Shown here one piece after another: positions 15,339-22,081 of a stretch of DNA of 26,259 nt (its first letter is position 1; each line of letters opens with the position of its first letter). Both the position numbers and the translations under genes were made by a program. Origin of the DNA: Lachnospiraceae bacterium (GTDB lineage: Bacteria; Bacillota_A; Clostridia; Lachnospirales; Lachnospiraceae); assembly GCA_018365895.1 (NCBI GenBank), contig JAGZJD010000032.1:1-26259 (forward strand), given 5' to 3'. The notes beneath the pieces are model-generated. The model did not search any database. It was not told where the DNA came from and saw nothing but the letters and a program-made list of their open reading frames with translations.

Positions 15339-17261
15339 CTATTCTTCTGCCGGCACATCATCTGCCGACGTTTCTATTTGAGTAATCCCCAGATACGGAA
15401 ATACCTTTTCCATAATTCTTCTCGAAAGGTCTGCCACATAAGCGCTGTTGGACTGATTATCTGTATTAATCTCATCAATCACAACATAGATCACAACTTC
15501 CGGATTGCTAATCGGCGCTGCTCCGGCAAACGAAAGCAAATGTTTATTTTCACTTCTCGGGTGCTTCTGCGCTGTACCTGTCTTACCTCCAATATCATAG
15601 CCTTCAATCTGATAGTCGGTTCCGGTTCCGTATTCAACAACTGCCCGAAGATATTCTTTTACCATATCAGAAGTTTTCTCGGAAATTGTTTTTTTCATTA
15701 AAACCGGATCTTTATTCTCAATTACATTTCCATCTGCATCCTGAATCTGTTTCACAAGATGCGGCTCATAGTAATTGCCGCCATTTACGAGAGAGCAAAA
15801 TGCCGCTGCCATCTGTGTCATCGTTACATTAAAATTCTGTCCAAAAGAGTTTGTAGCCAAATCAATCGGCCCCATGTCTTCTGCCTGATATAAAATACCA
15901 AGCGCTTCTCCTGGTAAATCAATTCCGGTATACTCGCCAAATCCAAAAATCTTCTGATATTTGCAAAATTCTTCCGGACCAATAGCGCTTGCCATATGCA
16001 TCAGAGCCACATTACAGGAATTCGCTACTGCATCCTGAATCGTTTCCGTTCCATGTCCATCTTTGTAGTGACATGGAATCGGCGCTGCATTTTCCACAAC
16101 CCGAAGGGAGCCACCACAGACATATGTTTCGTTACCGGTAAGTTTTCCACTTTCAAGTCCTGCTGCCACAGTAAATGGTTTCATTGTAGAACCCGGTTCA
16201 AATGTATCTGTTACCGCAAAATTTTTCCAAATTTCCTGAAGCGCTTCAATCTTTCCATTCACACCTGTTTTTTCATTCGTTGTATTTTCCAGATTCGCAA
16301 TTTCTTCATCCGAATAGAAAGAAGTCAGATCTCTTGGGTCATTCAGATTGTAAAACGGATAAGTTGCTTCTGTCAGAATATTTCCTGTATTCGGATCCAT
16401 AATGATCACAGCTGTATTTTTACTTCCAAGCTCCGTTCTCCGTCCGGTCGTCTCGTCGTATTTCTCATATTCTTTATTAAATTCTGCAATAACTTCTTCT
16501 ACCATACTCTGCAGGTTCAAGTCAAGCGTTGTAACAATATGATCGCCATTCTTCGCTTCTTTTACCACTCGCTCTAACGAGGAATCGTAATCAAGATACC
16601 CATACTCTCTTCCATCGGTTCCATTTAAAATATCGTTGTAAGAACTCTCAAGACCGCCATTTCCCACATTTCCGGAAGACGTAAATCCAAGCACATCGCT
16701 TGCAAGCGTATCATACGGATAGGATCTGATGTAATCATCTTCCAGCCAGATTCCCATAAGAAGCGGATAATTTTCATTGTCCTCATCCATTTCTTCAAAT
16801 TTCTTTGCCGTATCATAATCAATCTGCTTTTTCATAATAATATACCGGCTCTCCGGTTTCTCTTTTAAAGCTGCACGAAGTTCTGTTTCTGTAATTCCAA
16901 AACATTCCTGCACAACAGATGCTGTCTCAGAAATAATCTTTTCCTGCTTCTTTTCATCTGACAATAACACCTTTGCATCCAGAATTACATTATATACTCT
17001 CTCGCTTGTCGCTAACTTAGTGCCGTTCCTGTCGAGAATATCTCCCCGCTTAAACGGAATGATCTTGCTGTCATATTGCTGCTGATCCAAAACAATTTTT
17101 GTATACTTTTCTCCGCTGGATGCATTAATGTATGTAATTCGAATAATTAAACCAACAAAAGCCAGTATAACTGCCATAAATAGCATTACCAGCTTTTTCT
17201 GCATTTTCATCGGAAATTTTTTCCGCAAAAATTCAAATTTTCTCTTTTTTTTCTTCGCCAT
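15339..17261 (-). CDS. ftsI: Class B penicillin-binding protein FtsI (division transpeptidase)
   Basis: A 640-residue septal transpeptidase that cross-links peptidoglycan made by the SEDS partner. A basic cytoplasmic tail (AKKKKRKFEFLRKK) is followed by a transmembrane helix (about 22-42). The dimer domain holds FKRGDILDRNGTKLATSERVYN (70-91). Transpeptidase motifs are STMK (Ser358, Lys361), SCN (415-417) and KTGTAQ (560-565). No PASTA domain is present. AGGTGA precedes ATG 17261, 11 bases after the ftsL stop. Position directly after ftsL corresponds to B. subtilis pbpB, which supports the division role over a sporulation one. The next gene encodes a related PBP, and the two are separated by the hairpin at 15283-15332. 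Confidence 0.94.
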   Translation of the reverse strand: MAKKKKRKFEFLRKKFPMKMQKKLVMLFMAVILAFVGLIIRITYINASSGEKYTKIVLDQQQYDSKIIPFKRGDILDRNGTKLATSERVYNVILDAKVLLSDEKKQEKIISETASVVQECFGITETELRAALKEKPESRYIIMKKQIDYDTAKKFEEMDEDNENYPLLMGIWLEDDYIRSYPYDTLASDVLGFTSSGNVGNGGLESSYNDILNGTDGREYGYLDYDSSLERVVKEAKNGDHIVTTLDLNLQSMVEEVIAEFNKEYEKYDETTGRRTELGSKNTAVIIMDPNTGNILTEATYPFYNLNDPRDLTSFYSDEEIANLENTTNEKTGVNGKIEALQEIWKNFAVTDTFEPGSTMKPFTVAAGLESGKLTGNETYVCGGSLRVVENAAPIPCHYKDGHGTETIQDAVANSCNVALMHMASAIGPEEFCKYQKIFGFGEYTGIDLPGEALGILYQAEDMGPIDLATNSFGQNFNVTMTQMAAAFCSLVNGGNYYEPHLVKQIQDADGNVIENKDPVLMKKTISEKTSDMVKEYLRAVVEYGTGTDYQIEGYDIGGKTGTAQKHPRSENKHLLSFAGAAPISNPEVVIYVVIDEINTDNQSNSAYVADLSRRIMEKVFPYLGITQIETSADDVPAEE

Positions 17262-17272
17262 TCACTCACCTG

Positions 17273-17788
17273 TTATTTCTCTGCTTTTTCAGCTCTGGCA
17301 ACAACACCGCTGTCCGGAATCACTTCGTACTGCTTTACATAGTCATTGGTCGGGCTCTGGTAAGAAATCACCTGATCCTTTGAAGCATATACCATACCAA
17401 GTTCATTCATTGCCCGCGTGCGGATATCATTCAGATTGATCTTATCCATCAGTGCATTGTAGCGTGTCGTATTCTCTTCTTTCTGTGCCGCAAGCTCCTG
17501 CTGCATCACAGCAATCGTTTCTGAACGGTTCACAGCTTCGTTCTGAAGTTTCAAATAAGAAACGCAAACTGCCAATACTAATATTGCTGCAACGCTTAAA
17601 AACACCACATACCCCGGACTCATATGCATTGCATTTCTGCGGTTTCTTCGTACCTGAACACTTGCGCGTTTCTTTGGCATCTCCACCGGCTGTTCCTGCT
17701 GCGGCAGTATCTCTTCCTTCCGCACTGTATTGCCGTATACATAGTAAGGCTGTCTATTTATTTGTCCTGCATGCCTTCTGTTTGCCAC
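17273..17788 (-). CDS. ftsL: Cell division protein FtsL
   Basis: A bitopic divisome protein, 171 residues from GTG 17788. A basic cytoplasmic part contains YYVYGNTVRKEE, frequent in clostridial FtsL. A transmembrane helix spans about 58-79 (YVVFLSVAAILVLAVCVSYL). A leucine-zipper-like coiled coil follows (about 80-118), then INLNDIRTRAMNELGMVYA, the FtsL/DivIC-type end motif. With DivIB and DivIC it activates the FtsW-FtsI synthase. An alternative TTG at 17836 would overlap rsmH by 14 bases; GTG 17788 has AAGGAA about ten bases upstream and is preferred. FtsL start sites are poorly conserved, so the exact start is uncertain. Confidence 0.85.
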   Translation of the reverse strand: MANRRHAGQINRQPYYVYGNTVRKEEILPQQEQPVEMPKKRASVQVRRNRRNAMHMSPGYVVFLSVAAILVLAVCVSYLKLQNEAVNRSETIAVMQQELAAQKEENTTRYNALMDKINLNDIRTRAMNELGMVYASKDQVISYQSPTNDYVKQYEVIPDSGVVARAEKAEK

Positions 17789-17822
17789 TTTGCACGTCTT
17801 CCTTTCTTCTTGTTCTGCCAAT

Positions 17823-18758
17823 CTATCTTCTCTCAAAAATTCGGAGCTTCGCGCTCTTCGAGCGACTGTTCACCGAAAGTTCTTCTTCTCCCGGAAGGAT
17901 TGGCTTTCTCGTAATTACTTTACCTTTTGATTTCTTACCACACACACAGACCGGAAAATCACTCGGACATGTACATGGATCTTCATTCTTCTTAAAATTG
18001 CTCTTCACAATGCGATCTTCCAACGAATGAAATGTAATAATACAAATCCTTCCACCCGGATTCAACAGATCGATCATCTCATCCAGCGTATCTCTCAATA
18101 CATCCAGCTCATGATTCAATTCGATCCGAATTGCCTGAAACGTCCTTTTTGCCGGATGTCCTGATGTTTTCTGTATTTTCATAGGGATTGCACGACTGAT
18201 AATCTCAGCCAACTCCCCTGTTGTCTCAATCGGACCTTTTTCGCGTGCGAGACAAATATGCTTTGCGATATTCTTCGCAAAACGATCTTCCCCATAGTCC
18301 CGGATAATACGAAACAGGTCCTTCTCGGAATAGCCATTGACAATGTCCTTTGCCGTTACAGGCTGACGCCTGTCCATCCTCATGTCCAAAGGAGCATCTG
18401 CGCGATAAGAGAAACCTCGCTCTGCTGTATCCAACTGATAAGACGATACACCCAGATCAAGTACGATCCCATCTACTTTGTCAATGCCAAGTTCACGGAG
18501 CCGCGACTTCATATCACAATAGTTGCTCCGCACTATTGTAACTTTCTCCCCAAAGTCACGCAATCTGGAACCGGCAGCTTCAATCGCCGCCTCATCCTGA
18601 TCTATTCCTATAAATCTCCCCATTTGACTTAATTGCTTACATACCTCATAGGCATGTCCGCCGCCACCAAGCGTTCCATCCACGTAAATGCCGTCTGGCT
18701 TGATGTTCAGACCATTTACTGTCTCTTCCAATAATACAGATGTGTGATTAAACTCCAT
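17823..18758 (-). CDS. rsmH: 16S rRNA (cytosine-1402-N4) methyltransferase RsmH
   Basis: A 311-residue S-adenosylmethionine-dependent methyltransferase that modifies C1402 of 16S rRNA in the decoding centre. It begins [14 protein letters not shown]. The SAM-binding motif is [15 protein letters not shown] (about 27-41). [16 protein letters not shown] and [18 protein letters not shown] follow, then [15 protein letters not shown] and [25 protein letters not shown] stands nine bases before ATG 18758. It directly follows mraZ, the universal order at the head of the dcw cluster. A Cys-rich [13 protein letters not shown] segment near residue 270 is usual in Firmicute members. Confidence 0.97.
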   Translation of the reverse strand: MEFNHTSVLLEETVNGLNIKPDGIYVDGTLGGGGHAYEVCKQLSQMGRFIGIDQDEAAIEAAGSRLRDFGEKVTIVRSNYCDMKSRLRELGIDKVDGIVLDLGVSSYQLDTAERGFSYRADAPLDMRMDRRQPVTAKDIVNGYSEKDLFRIIRDYGEDRFAKNIAKHICLAREKGPIETTGELAEIISRAIPMKIQKTSGHPAKRTFQAIRIELNHELDVLRDTLDEMIDLLNPGGRICIITFHSLEDRIVKSNFKKNEDPCTCPSDFPVCVCGKKSKGKVITRKPILPGEEELSVNSRSKSAKLRIFERR

Positions 18759-18784
18759 TTACAATCGCTCCCCGGAAAATATTT

Positions 18785-19222
18785 TTAAATCATTAACCCC
18801 AGATCTTCCATACCGCTTGCAATGTCATCTACATCTTCTTCCACAAGTGCATTTGTTTCATCCCATTTTGCTTTGTCCCAAATCTCAACACGATTCAGTA
18901 CGCCAACCAGTACAACTTCCTTGTCCAGTCCTGCAAACTCTCTGAGGGCAGAAGAGATTAATACTCTACCTTGTTTATCCACGCCGCCATCTACCGCACT
19001 TCCTACGAGGAATCGTGTCAGTTTTCTTGCGTTCGGATTATTGAGTGGTAAGGCTTTTAACTTGGTTTCCAGTGCTTTCCATTCGCTATTTGGATACACA
19101 AATAAGCAGTGATCAAACCCCTTCGTTATCAGGAAATCCTCCCCAAGATCTTCCCGAAACTTTGATGGAATAATCAACCGGCCCTTTGCATCAATACTGT
19201 GATTAAATTCACCTGTCAGCAT
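18785..19222 (-). CDS. mraZ: Transcriptional regulator MraZ
   Basis: A 145-residue protein with two AbrB-like repeats: DAKGRLIIPSKFRE near residue 13 and DKQGRVLISSALREFA near residue 88, the two DXXXR half-sites of the family. MraZ forms a ring and binds tandem boxes before its own gene to control the dcw cluster. ATG 19222 gives the conserved MLTGEFNHSID start and has AGGTG six bases upstream; an in-frame codon three positions earlier lacks support. rsmH follows after 26 bases. The tandem AAGTGG boxes at 19251-19296 are the expected autoregulatory operator. Confidence 0.96.
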   Translation of the reverse strand: MLTGEFNHSIDAKGRLIIPSKFREDLGEDFLITKGFDHCLFVYPNSEWKALETKLKALPLNNPNARKLTRFLVGSAVDGGVDKQGRVLISSALREFAGLDKEVVLVGVLNRVEIWDKAKWDETNALVEEDVDDIASGMEDLGLMI

Positions 19223-19239
19223 CCAAAACACCTACTTCC

Positions 19240-19296
19240 AAAGTGGCCTGCCACTTTCGTGCCACTTTGCGCCACTTGTCACCACTTTTTACCACC
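19240..19296 (-). promoter_or_regulatory. MraZ operator: five direct boxes plus one inverted box
   Basis: On the minus strand, (A)AGTGG or GGTGG units occur with plus-strand positions of CCAC starting at 19292, 19282, 19272, 19262 and 19251: steps of 10, 10, 10 and 11 bases. This is the spacing of known MraZ boxes, and AAAGTG is the box core in Mycoplasma. A further AAAGTGGC at 19240-19247 faces the opposite way and makes a perfect 8-bp inverted repeat with GCCACTTT at 19250-19257. The array begins at the expected transcription start and lies between promoter and ribosome binding site. Confidence 0.82.
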
Positions 19297-19303
19297 TGAA
19301 CTT

Positions 19304-19345
19304 ATTGTAAACTACTTTTATAGTGATTTCAAGTGCTATTTTCAA
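19304..19345 (-). promoter_or_regulatory. Two overlapping sigma-A promoters of the dcw cluster
   Basis: Minus strand TTGAAA (19345-19340), 17 bases, TATAAA (19322-19317); and TTGAAA (19332-19327), 17 bases, TACAAT (19309-19304). They are offset by 13 bp. The downstream one would start transcription at the edge of the MraZ box array, so bound MraZ could block it. Confidence 0.7.
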
Positions 19346-19480
19346 AAAAGTGGACTGGCAAATTCCGGTAAAATACAGAGAAAATTAGCATTTTCTTAAG
19401 GTTTTTAAAATTTGGTGGGACAAAGTGGGGGTGTTTTACAGCAAATTCCATCCAAACACTTCCCGGAAGTATTTTTAGGC

Positions 19481-19534
19481 AAAAAAACAGACCGGCTGTG
19501 GGGGTGAATCCCTATCCCCCACATTTGACCGGAC
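19481..19534 (-). terminator. Second terminator-like hairpin upstream of mraZ
   Basis: TGTGGGGG (19497-19504) and CCCCCACA (19516-19523) form a perfect 8-bp stem around 11 bases; an outer CCGG/CCGG pair extends it. On the minus strand TTTTTTT follows. It stands about 70 bases beyond the terminator of the degV operon. A TATACT lies just upstream at 19545-19540, so it could end a very short separate transcript rather than act as a back-up. The remaining stretch 19346-19480 holds no gene. Confidence 0.65.
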
Positions 19535-19600
19535 TTTTCAGTATATATTTTTTTGTTTCTTAAATTTTTCTTAAAGCTTCTATTACTTAATATAAAACTC

Positions 19601-19632
19601 AAAAAAAGAAGACTCCCTTTGTCGGAATCTTC
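19601..19632 (-). terminator. Rho-independent terminator of the degV operon
   Basis: Minus-strand GAAGATTCC pairs with GGAGTCTTC (nine pairs, one G-T) around a seven-base loop, followed by TTTTTTT. It lies ten bases after the stop codon of the 80-residue membrane protein gene. Confidence 0.88.
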
Positions 19633-19642
19633 TCTCTTCTGA

Positions 19643-19885
19643 TTACTCTGCGCTGTTCAATTCGTTCAAATAATTCTCGAATGCACTGTAGTCCACTTCT
19701 GCAACTTCTCTCGGCTGATTCGCCTGATAATTATCATATGCAGAATAGCCAAGCCATCCAATAAGCGCAATTCCGATCACAGAATAAAGACATCTACGAA
19801 CTACTTTCATTCGCTTCTCTTTCTGCATAATCTGCTTACGGTTTGCTTTTTCCTGTTTATATTTATCTACTTTCTCCTGACTCAT
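19643..19885 (-). CDS. Small single-pass membrane protein of unknown function
   Basis: An 80-residue protein. A highly charged, Lys/Gln-rich N-terminal helix (residues 1-31, probably amphipathic and cytoplasmic) is followed by one transmembrane helix (CLYSVIGIALIGWLGYSAYD, about 32-51). An extracytoplasmic acidic tail contains EVDYSAFENYLNEL. AAGGAG lies just before ATG 19885. It starts 19 bases after the degV stop, so the two are one operon. I do not recognise a named family. Confidence 0.85.
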   Translation of the reverse strand: MSQEKVDKYKQEKANRKQIMQKEKRMKVVRRCLYSVIGIALIGWLGYSAYDNYQANQPREVAEVDYSAFENYLNELNSAE

Positions 19886-19904
19886 TGTTCTGCTCCTTTT
19901 TACC

Positions 19905-20744
19905 TTAGATTACAACAATCACTCCACCGTCATTGGCATATATGGTACTAATCCCTCTTGTATCAAGAATCACCACATCTTTCACAGAAATCTTGCTCAA
20001 AATGAGATCACGCACTTTCTCTGCCCGCTCTCTGCAATTACAATGTGTAATTCCGAGGATTTTCTTCTCCGGATTTTTCACTTCCTTCACAACAGTATCA
20101 CACATCTTAGCAATCGCCTTCGTAATCCCTCTTGCCTGACCGAGCTGCTGAATCGTGCCTTCCGGTGTCGCACCCATATATGGCTTAATATTCAGCGCTG
20201 TCGCCATAACCGCTTTCAGCCCTGTCAGTCTCCCATTCTTTCTCAGCGTCTCTAATGTCTCCAACACGAAATATGTGTGCTGTTCTTCAATATATGCTTC
20301 TACCTGTGCTATTACTTCTTCAAAAGTCATTCCGGCTTCTTCACATTCGGCAATCTTCAGGCCAATCAGTGTCTCTCCTACGGATGCACTTTTCGAATCG
20401 AATACATGAATCTGTTTCTCACCATATTCTTCTAAATACAGATTCTTTCCAAGTACTGCACTGTTATAAGATCCGCTCAAATTGCCTGTCAGCGTTACCA
20501 CATATACATGCTCCGCTTCACACCGATAACTTTCCATATACGCTTCCGGAGACGGGCAGGATGACTTTGGACAGTTCGGACTTTCTTTAAGCATACACAG
20601 CATCTCCTGCTGGCAGAATGTCTCGTCATCTACAATATGATGATCATCAATATCAATTCCCAATGCTACACTTTCATAAATTGCTGATGCTTTCATCTCT
20701 TCTGTCAACTCACCGCAACTGTCGATTACAATCTTATAACTCAT
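19905..20744 (-). CDS. DegV family fatty-acid-binding protein
   Basis: A 279-residue DegV/EDD-fold protein. Members bind a fatty acid in a deep cleft; several serve as FakB subunits, presenting the lipid to the kinase FakA for phosphorylation. Motifs are KIVIDSCGELTEEMK at the N-terminus, CPSPEAYMESY, VYVVTLTGNLSGSYNSAVLG, HVFDSKSASVGETLIGLKI, FVLETLETLRKNGRL and KPYMGATPEGTI. This order matches the family over its whole length. GGGAGG stands seven bases before ATG 20744. Whether it pairs with FakA cannot be told, as no fakA is in view. Confidence 0.93.
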   Translation of the reverse strand: MSYKIVIDSCGELTEEMKASAIYESVALGIDIDDHHIVDDETFCQQEMLCMLKESPNCPKSSCPSPEAYMESYRCEAEHVYVVTLTGNLSGSYNSAVLGKNLYLEEYGEKQIHVFDSKSASVGETLIGLKIAECEEAGMTFEEVIAQVEAYIEEQHTYFVLETLETLRKNGRLTGLKAVMATALNIKPYMGATPEGTIQQLGQARGITKAIAKMCDTVVKEVKNPEKKILGITHCNCRERAEKVRDLILSKISVKDVVILDTRGISTIYANDGGVIVVI

Positions 20745-20761
20745 TTTCTATCCTCCCGCAT

Positions 20762-20845
20762 GTATTCTTTCCTAATCTCAATAAGAATACTGCTCACTTT
20801 TTATATAACTATTTCTATTATAAGTAGTATTAAATACTACATTAA
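20762..20845 (-). promoter_or_regulatory. degV control region: palindromic operator-like site and leader hairpin
   Basis: A -10 TATAAT (20822-20817) has a weak -35 TTAATG (20845-20840) 17 bases upstream. The spacer is almost exactly filled by the palindrome GTAGTATT-A-AATACTAC (20824-20840). Further downstream, GTATTCTT (20762-20769) and AAGAATAC (20783-20790) form a perfect 8-bp leader hairpin that ends just before the ribosome binding site. Repressor binding is inference. Confidence 0.45.
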
Positions 20846-20880
20846 TAATAGCACATTTTTTTCTTTCTGAAAAGAGTTTT

Positions 20881-22059
20881 TTATGATTCATCAAAACGAA
20901 TTGATCTCGATACGCTGAGAGCCATCCCCATTTCAATCATCAGAAACAAAATCGATGTTCCTCCATAGCTAATAAACGGCAGTGTAATTCCTGTATTTGG
21001 AATCAGATTCGTCACAACAGCTACATTTAAAATAACCTGTATTGCAATGTGGGCAAAAATTCCTGTTACAATCAAAGAACCATATTTATCAGGCGCATTC
21101 TGAGCAATAAACATCAGACGATAAAGCATCATTCCAAACATTACAAGTACAACAATTGCTCCAAATACTCCAAGTTCTTCACAGATGATTGAGAGAATCA
21201 TATCATTCTGTACCTCCGGAATAATCAATTTCTGCGTACTAGCTCCCAGACCTTTTCCCCAAAAACCTCCGGAACCAACCGCATACAAAGCCTGAAGCGT
21301 CTGAAATCCTTTATTGTCGGCATATTTTTCCGGATCAATCCACACAATAATCCTCTGTAATCGGAAGTTATCGCTTTTCGCCAGCGAAGATGCCCAAATC
21401 CGAACCCCAATATATCCAACAATCCCTGCCAGCATAGAGTACTGCACGATTTTCTTTGTCTTCGGATAAGATACATATAAAATGACCGCAGTAATTCCAA
21501 GTACAATGATCGCACTGCTTAAGTTGTCTGTCAGAACAAGTACACCAATTCCGGCTGCTCCTCCATAGAACAGAATTTCTTTCAGATGATCCCACTTTTC
21601 GATGTATTTCCCTGTGCGGCATACAAGAAATGGGATATAGAGGATAATCGCAATCTTGACTACCTCTGCAGGCTGAATCTGCAGCGGCGTATCTGGAATT
21701 CCTACCCATCTTCTTGCCCCATTTGCTTCAATTCCAAATGGCGTCAGAATAAGCAACATCAGAATAAATGCTACAACATAGGATAGCTTTGCAAATCTTG
21801 CATATACATGATAGTTAATCCAGGACACCACTGTCATCACAATCAAACTTCCTATCGTAATAATGGTCTGTTTTCGAAAGTACCACATAGGATCGCCAAA
21901 TTTTTCCTGAGCGCTGTAAGCACTTGTACTATACAGAATTACAAGCCCAAAACAAACCAGAAAAATAATCGTTGCCAACAGACTGTAATCGAAATATTGA
22001 ATTGTCTTCGGTTGTTTTTTTCTTCTGGATACCGGCCTTCTCCCTGCCGTTCTACGCAT
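20881..22059 (-). CDS. Second SEDS peptidoglycan polymerase (FtsW/SpoVE/RodA family)
   Basis: A 392-residue polytopic SEDS protein with about ten transmembrane helices and a basic cytoplasmic N-terminus (RRTAGRRPVSRRKKQPK). Motifs are LVILYSTSAYSAQ, EANGARRWVGI, QIQPAEVVKIAIILY, VGSGGFWGKGLGAS, PEVQNDMILSIICEELG with the conserved Asp, and NTGITLPFISYGGTS. It is clearly closer in pattern to the gene at 9986-11071 than a generic RodA would be. The frame is open to 22101, but ATG 22059 has AAGGAG seven bases upstream and starts 22 bases after asnB. It is thus probably in the asnB transcript, outside the dcw cluster proper. It could be vegetative FtsW with the cluster copy acting as SpoVE, or the reverse. 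Confidence 0.9.
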   Translation of the reverse strand: MRRTAGRRPVSRRKKQPKTIQYFDYSLLATIIFLVCFGLVILYSTSAYSAQEKFGDPMWYFRKQTIITIGSLIVMTVVSWINYHVYARFAKLSYVVAFILMLLILTPFGIEANGARRWVGIPDTPLQIQPAEVVKIAIILYIPFLVCRTGKYIEKWDHLKEILFYGGAAGIGVLVLTDNLSSAIIVLGITAVILYVSYPKTKKIVQYSMLAGIVGYIGVRIWASSLAKSDNFRLQRIIVWIDPEKYADNKGFQTLQALYAVGSGGFWGKGLGASTQKLIIPEVQNDMILSIICEELGVFGAIVVLVMFGMMLYRLMFIAQNAPDKYGSLIVTGIFAHIAIQVILNVAVVTNLIPNTGITLPFISYGGTSILFLMIEMGMALSVSRSIRFDES

Positions 22060-22081
22060 ATCATCGCTCCTTGTCTTTATT

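Noticed and set aside
15996..16577. 193-residue plus-strand frame inside ftsI
   Set aside because: Shadow of a certain ftsI gene; rich in Cys, His, Phe and Ser as expected from antisense reading.
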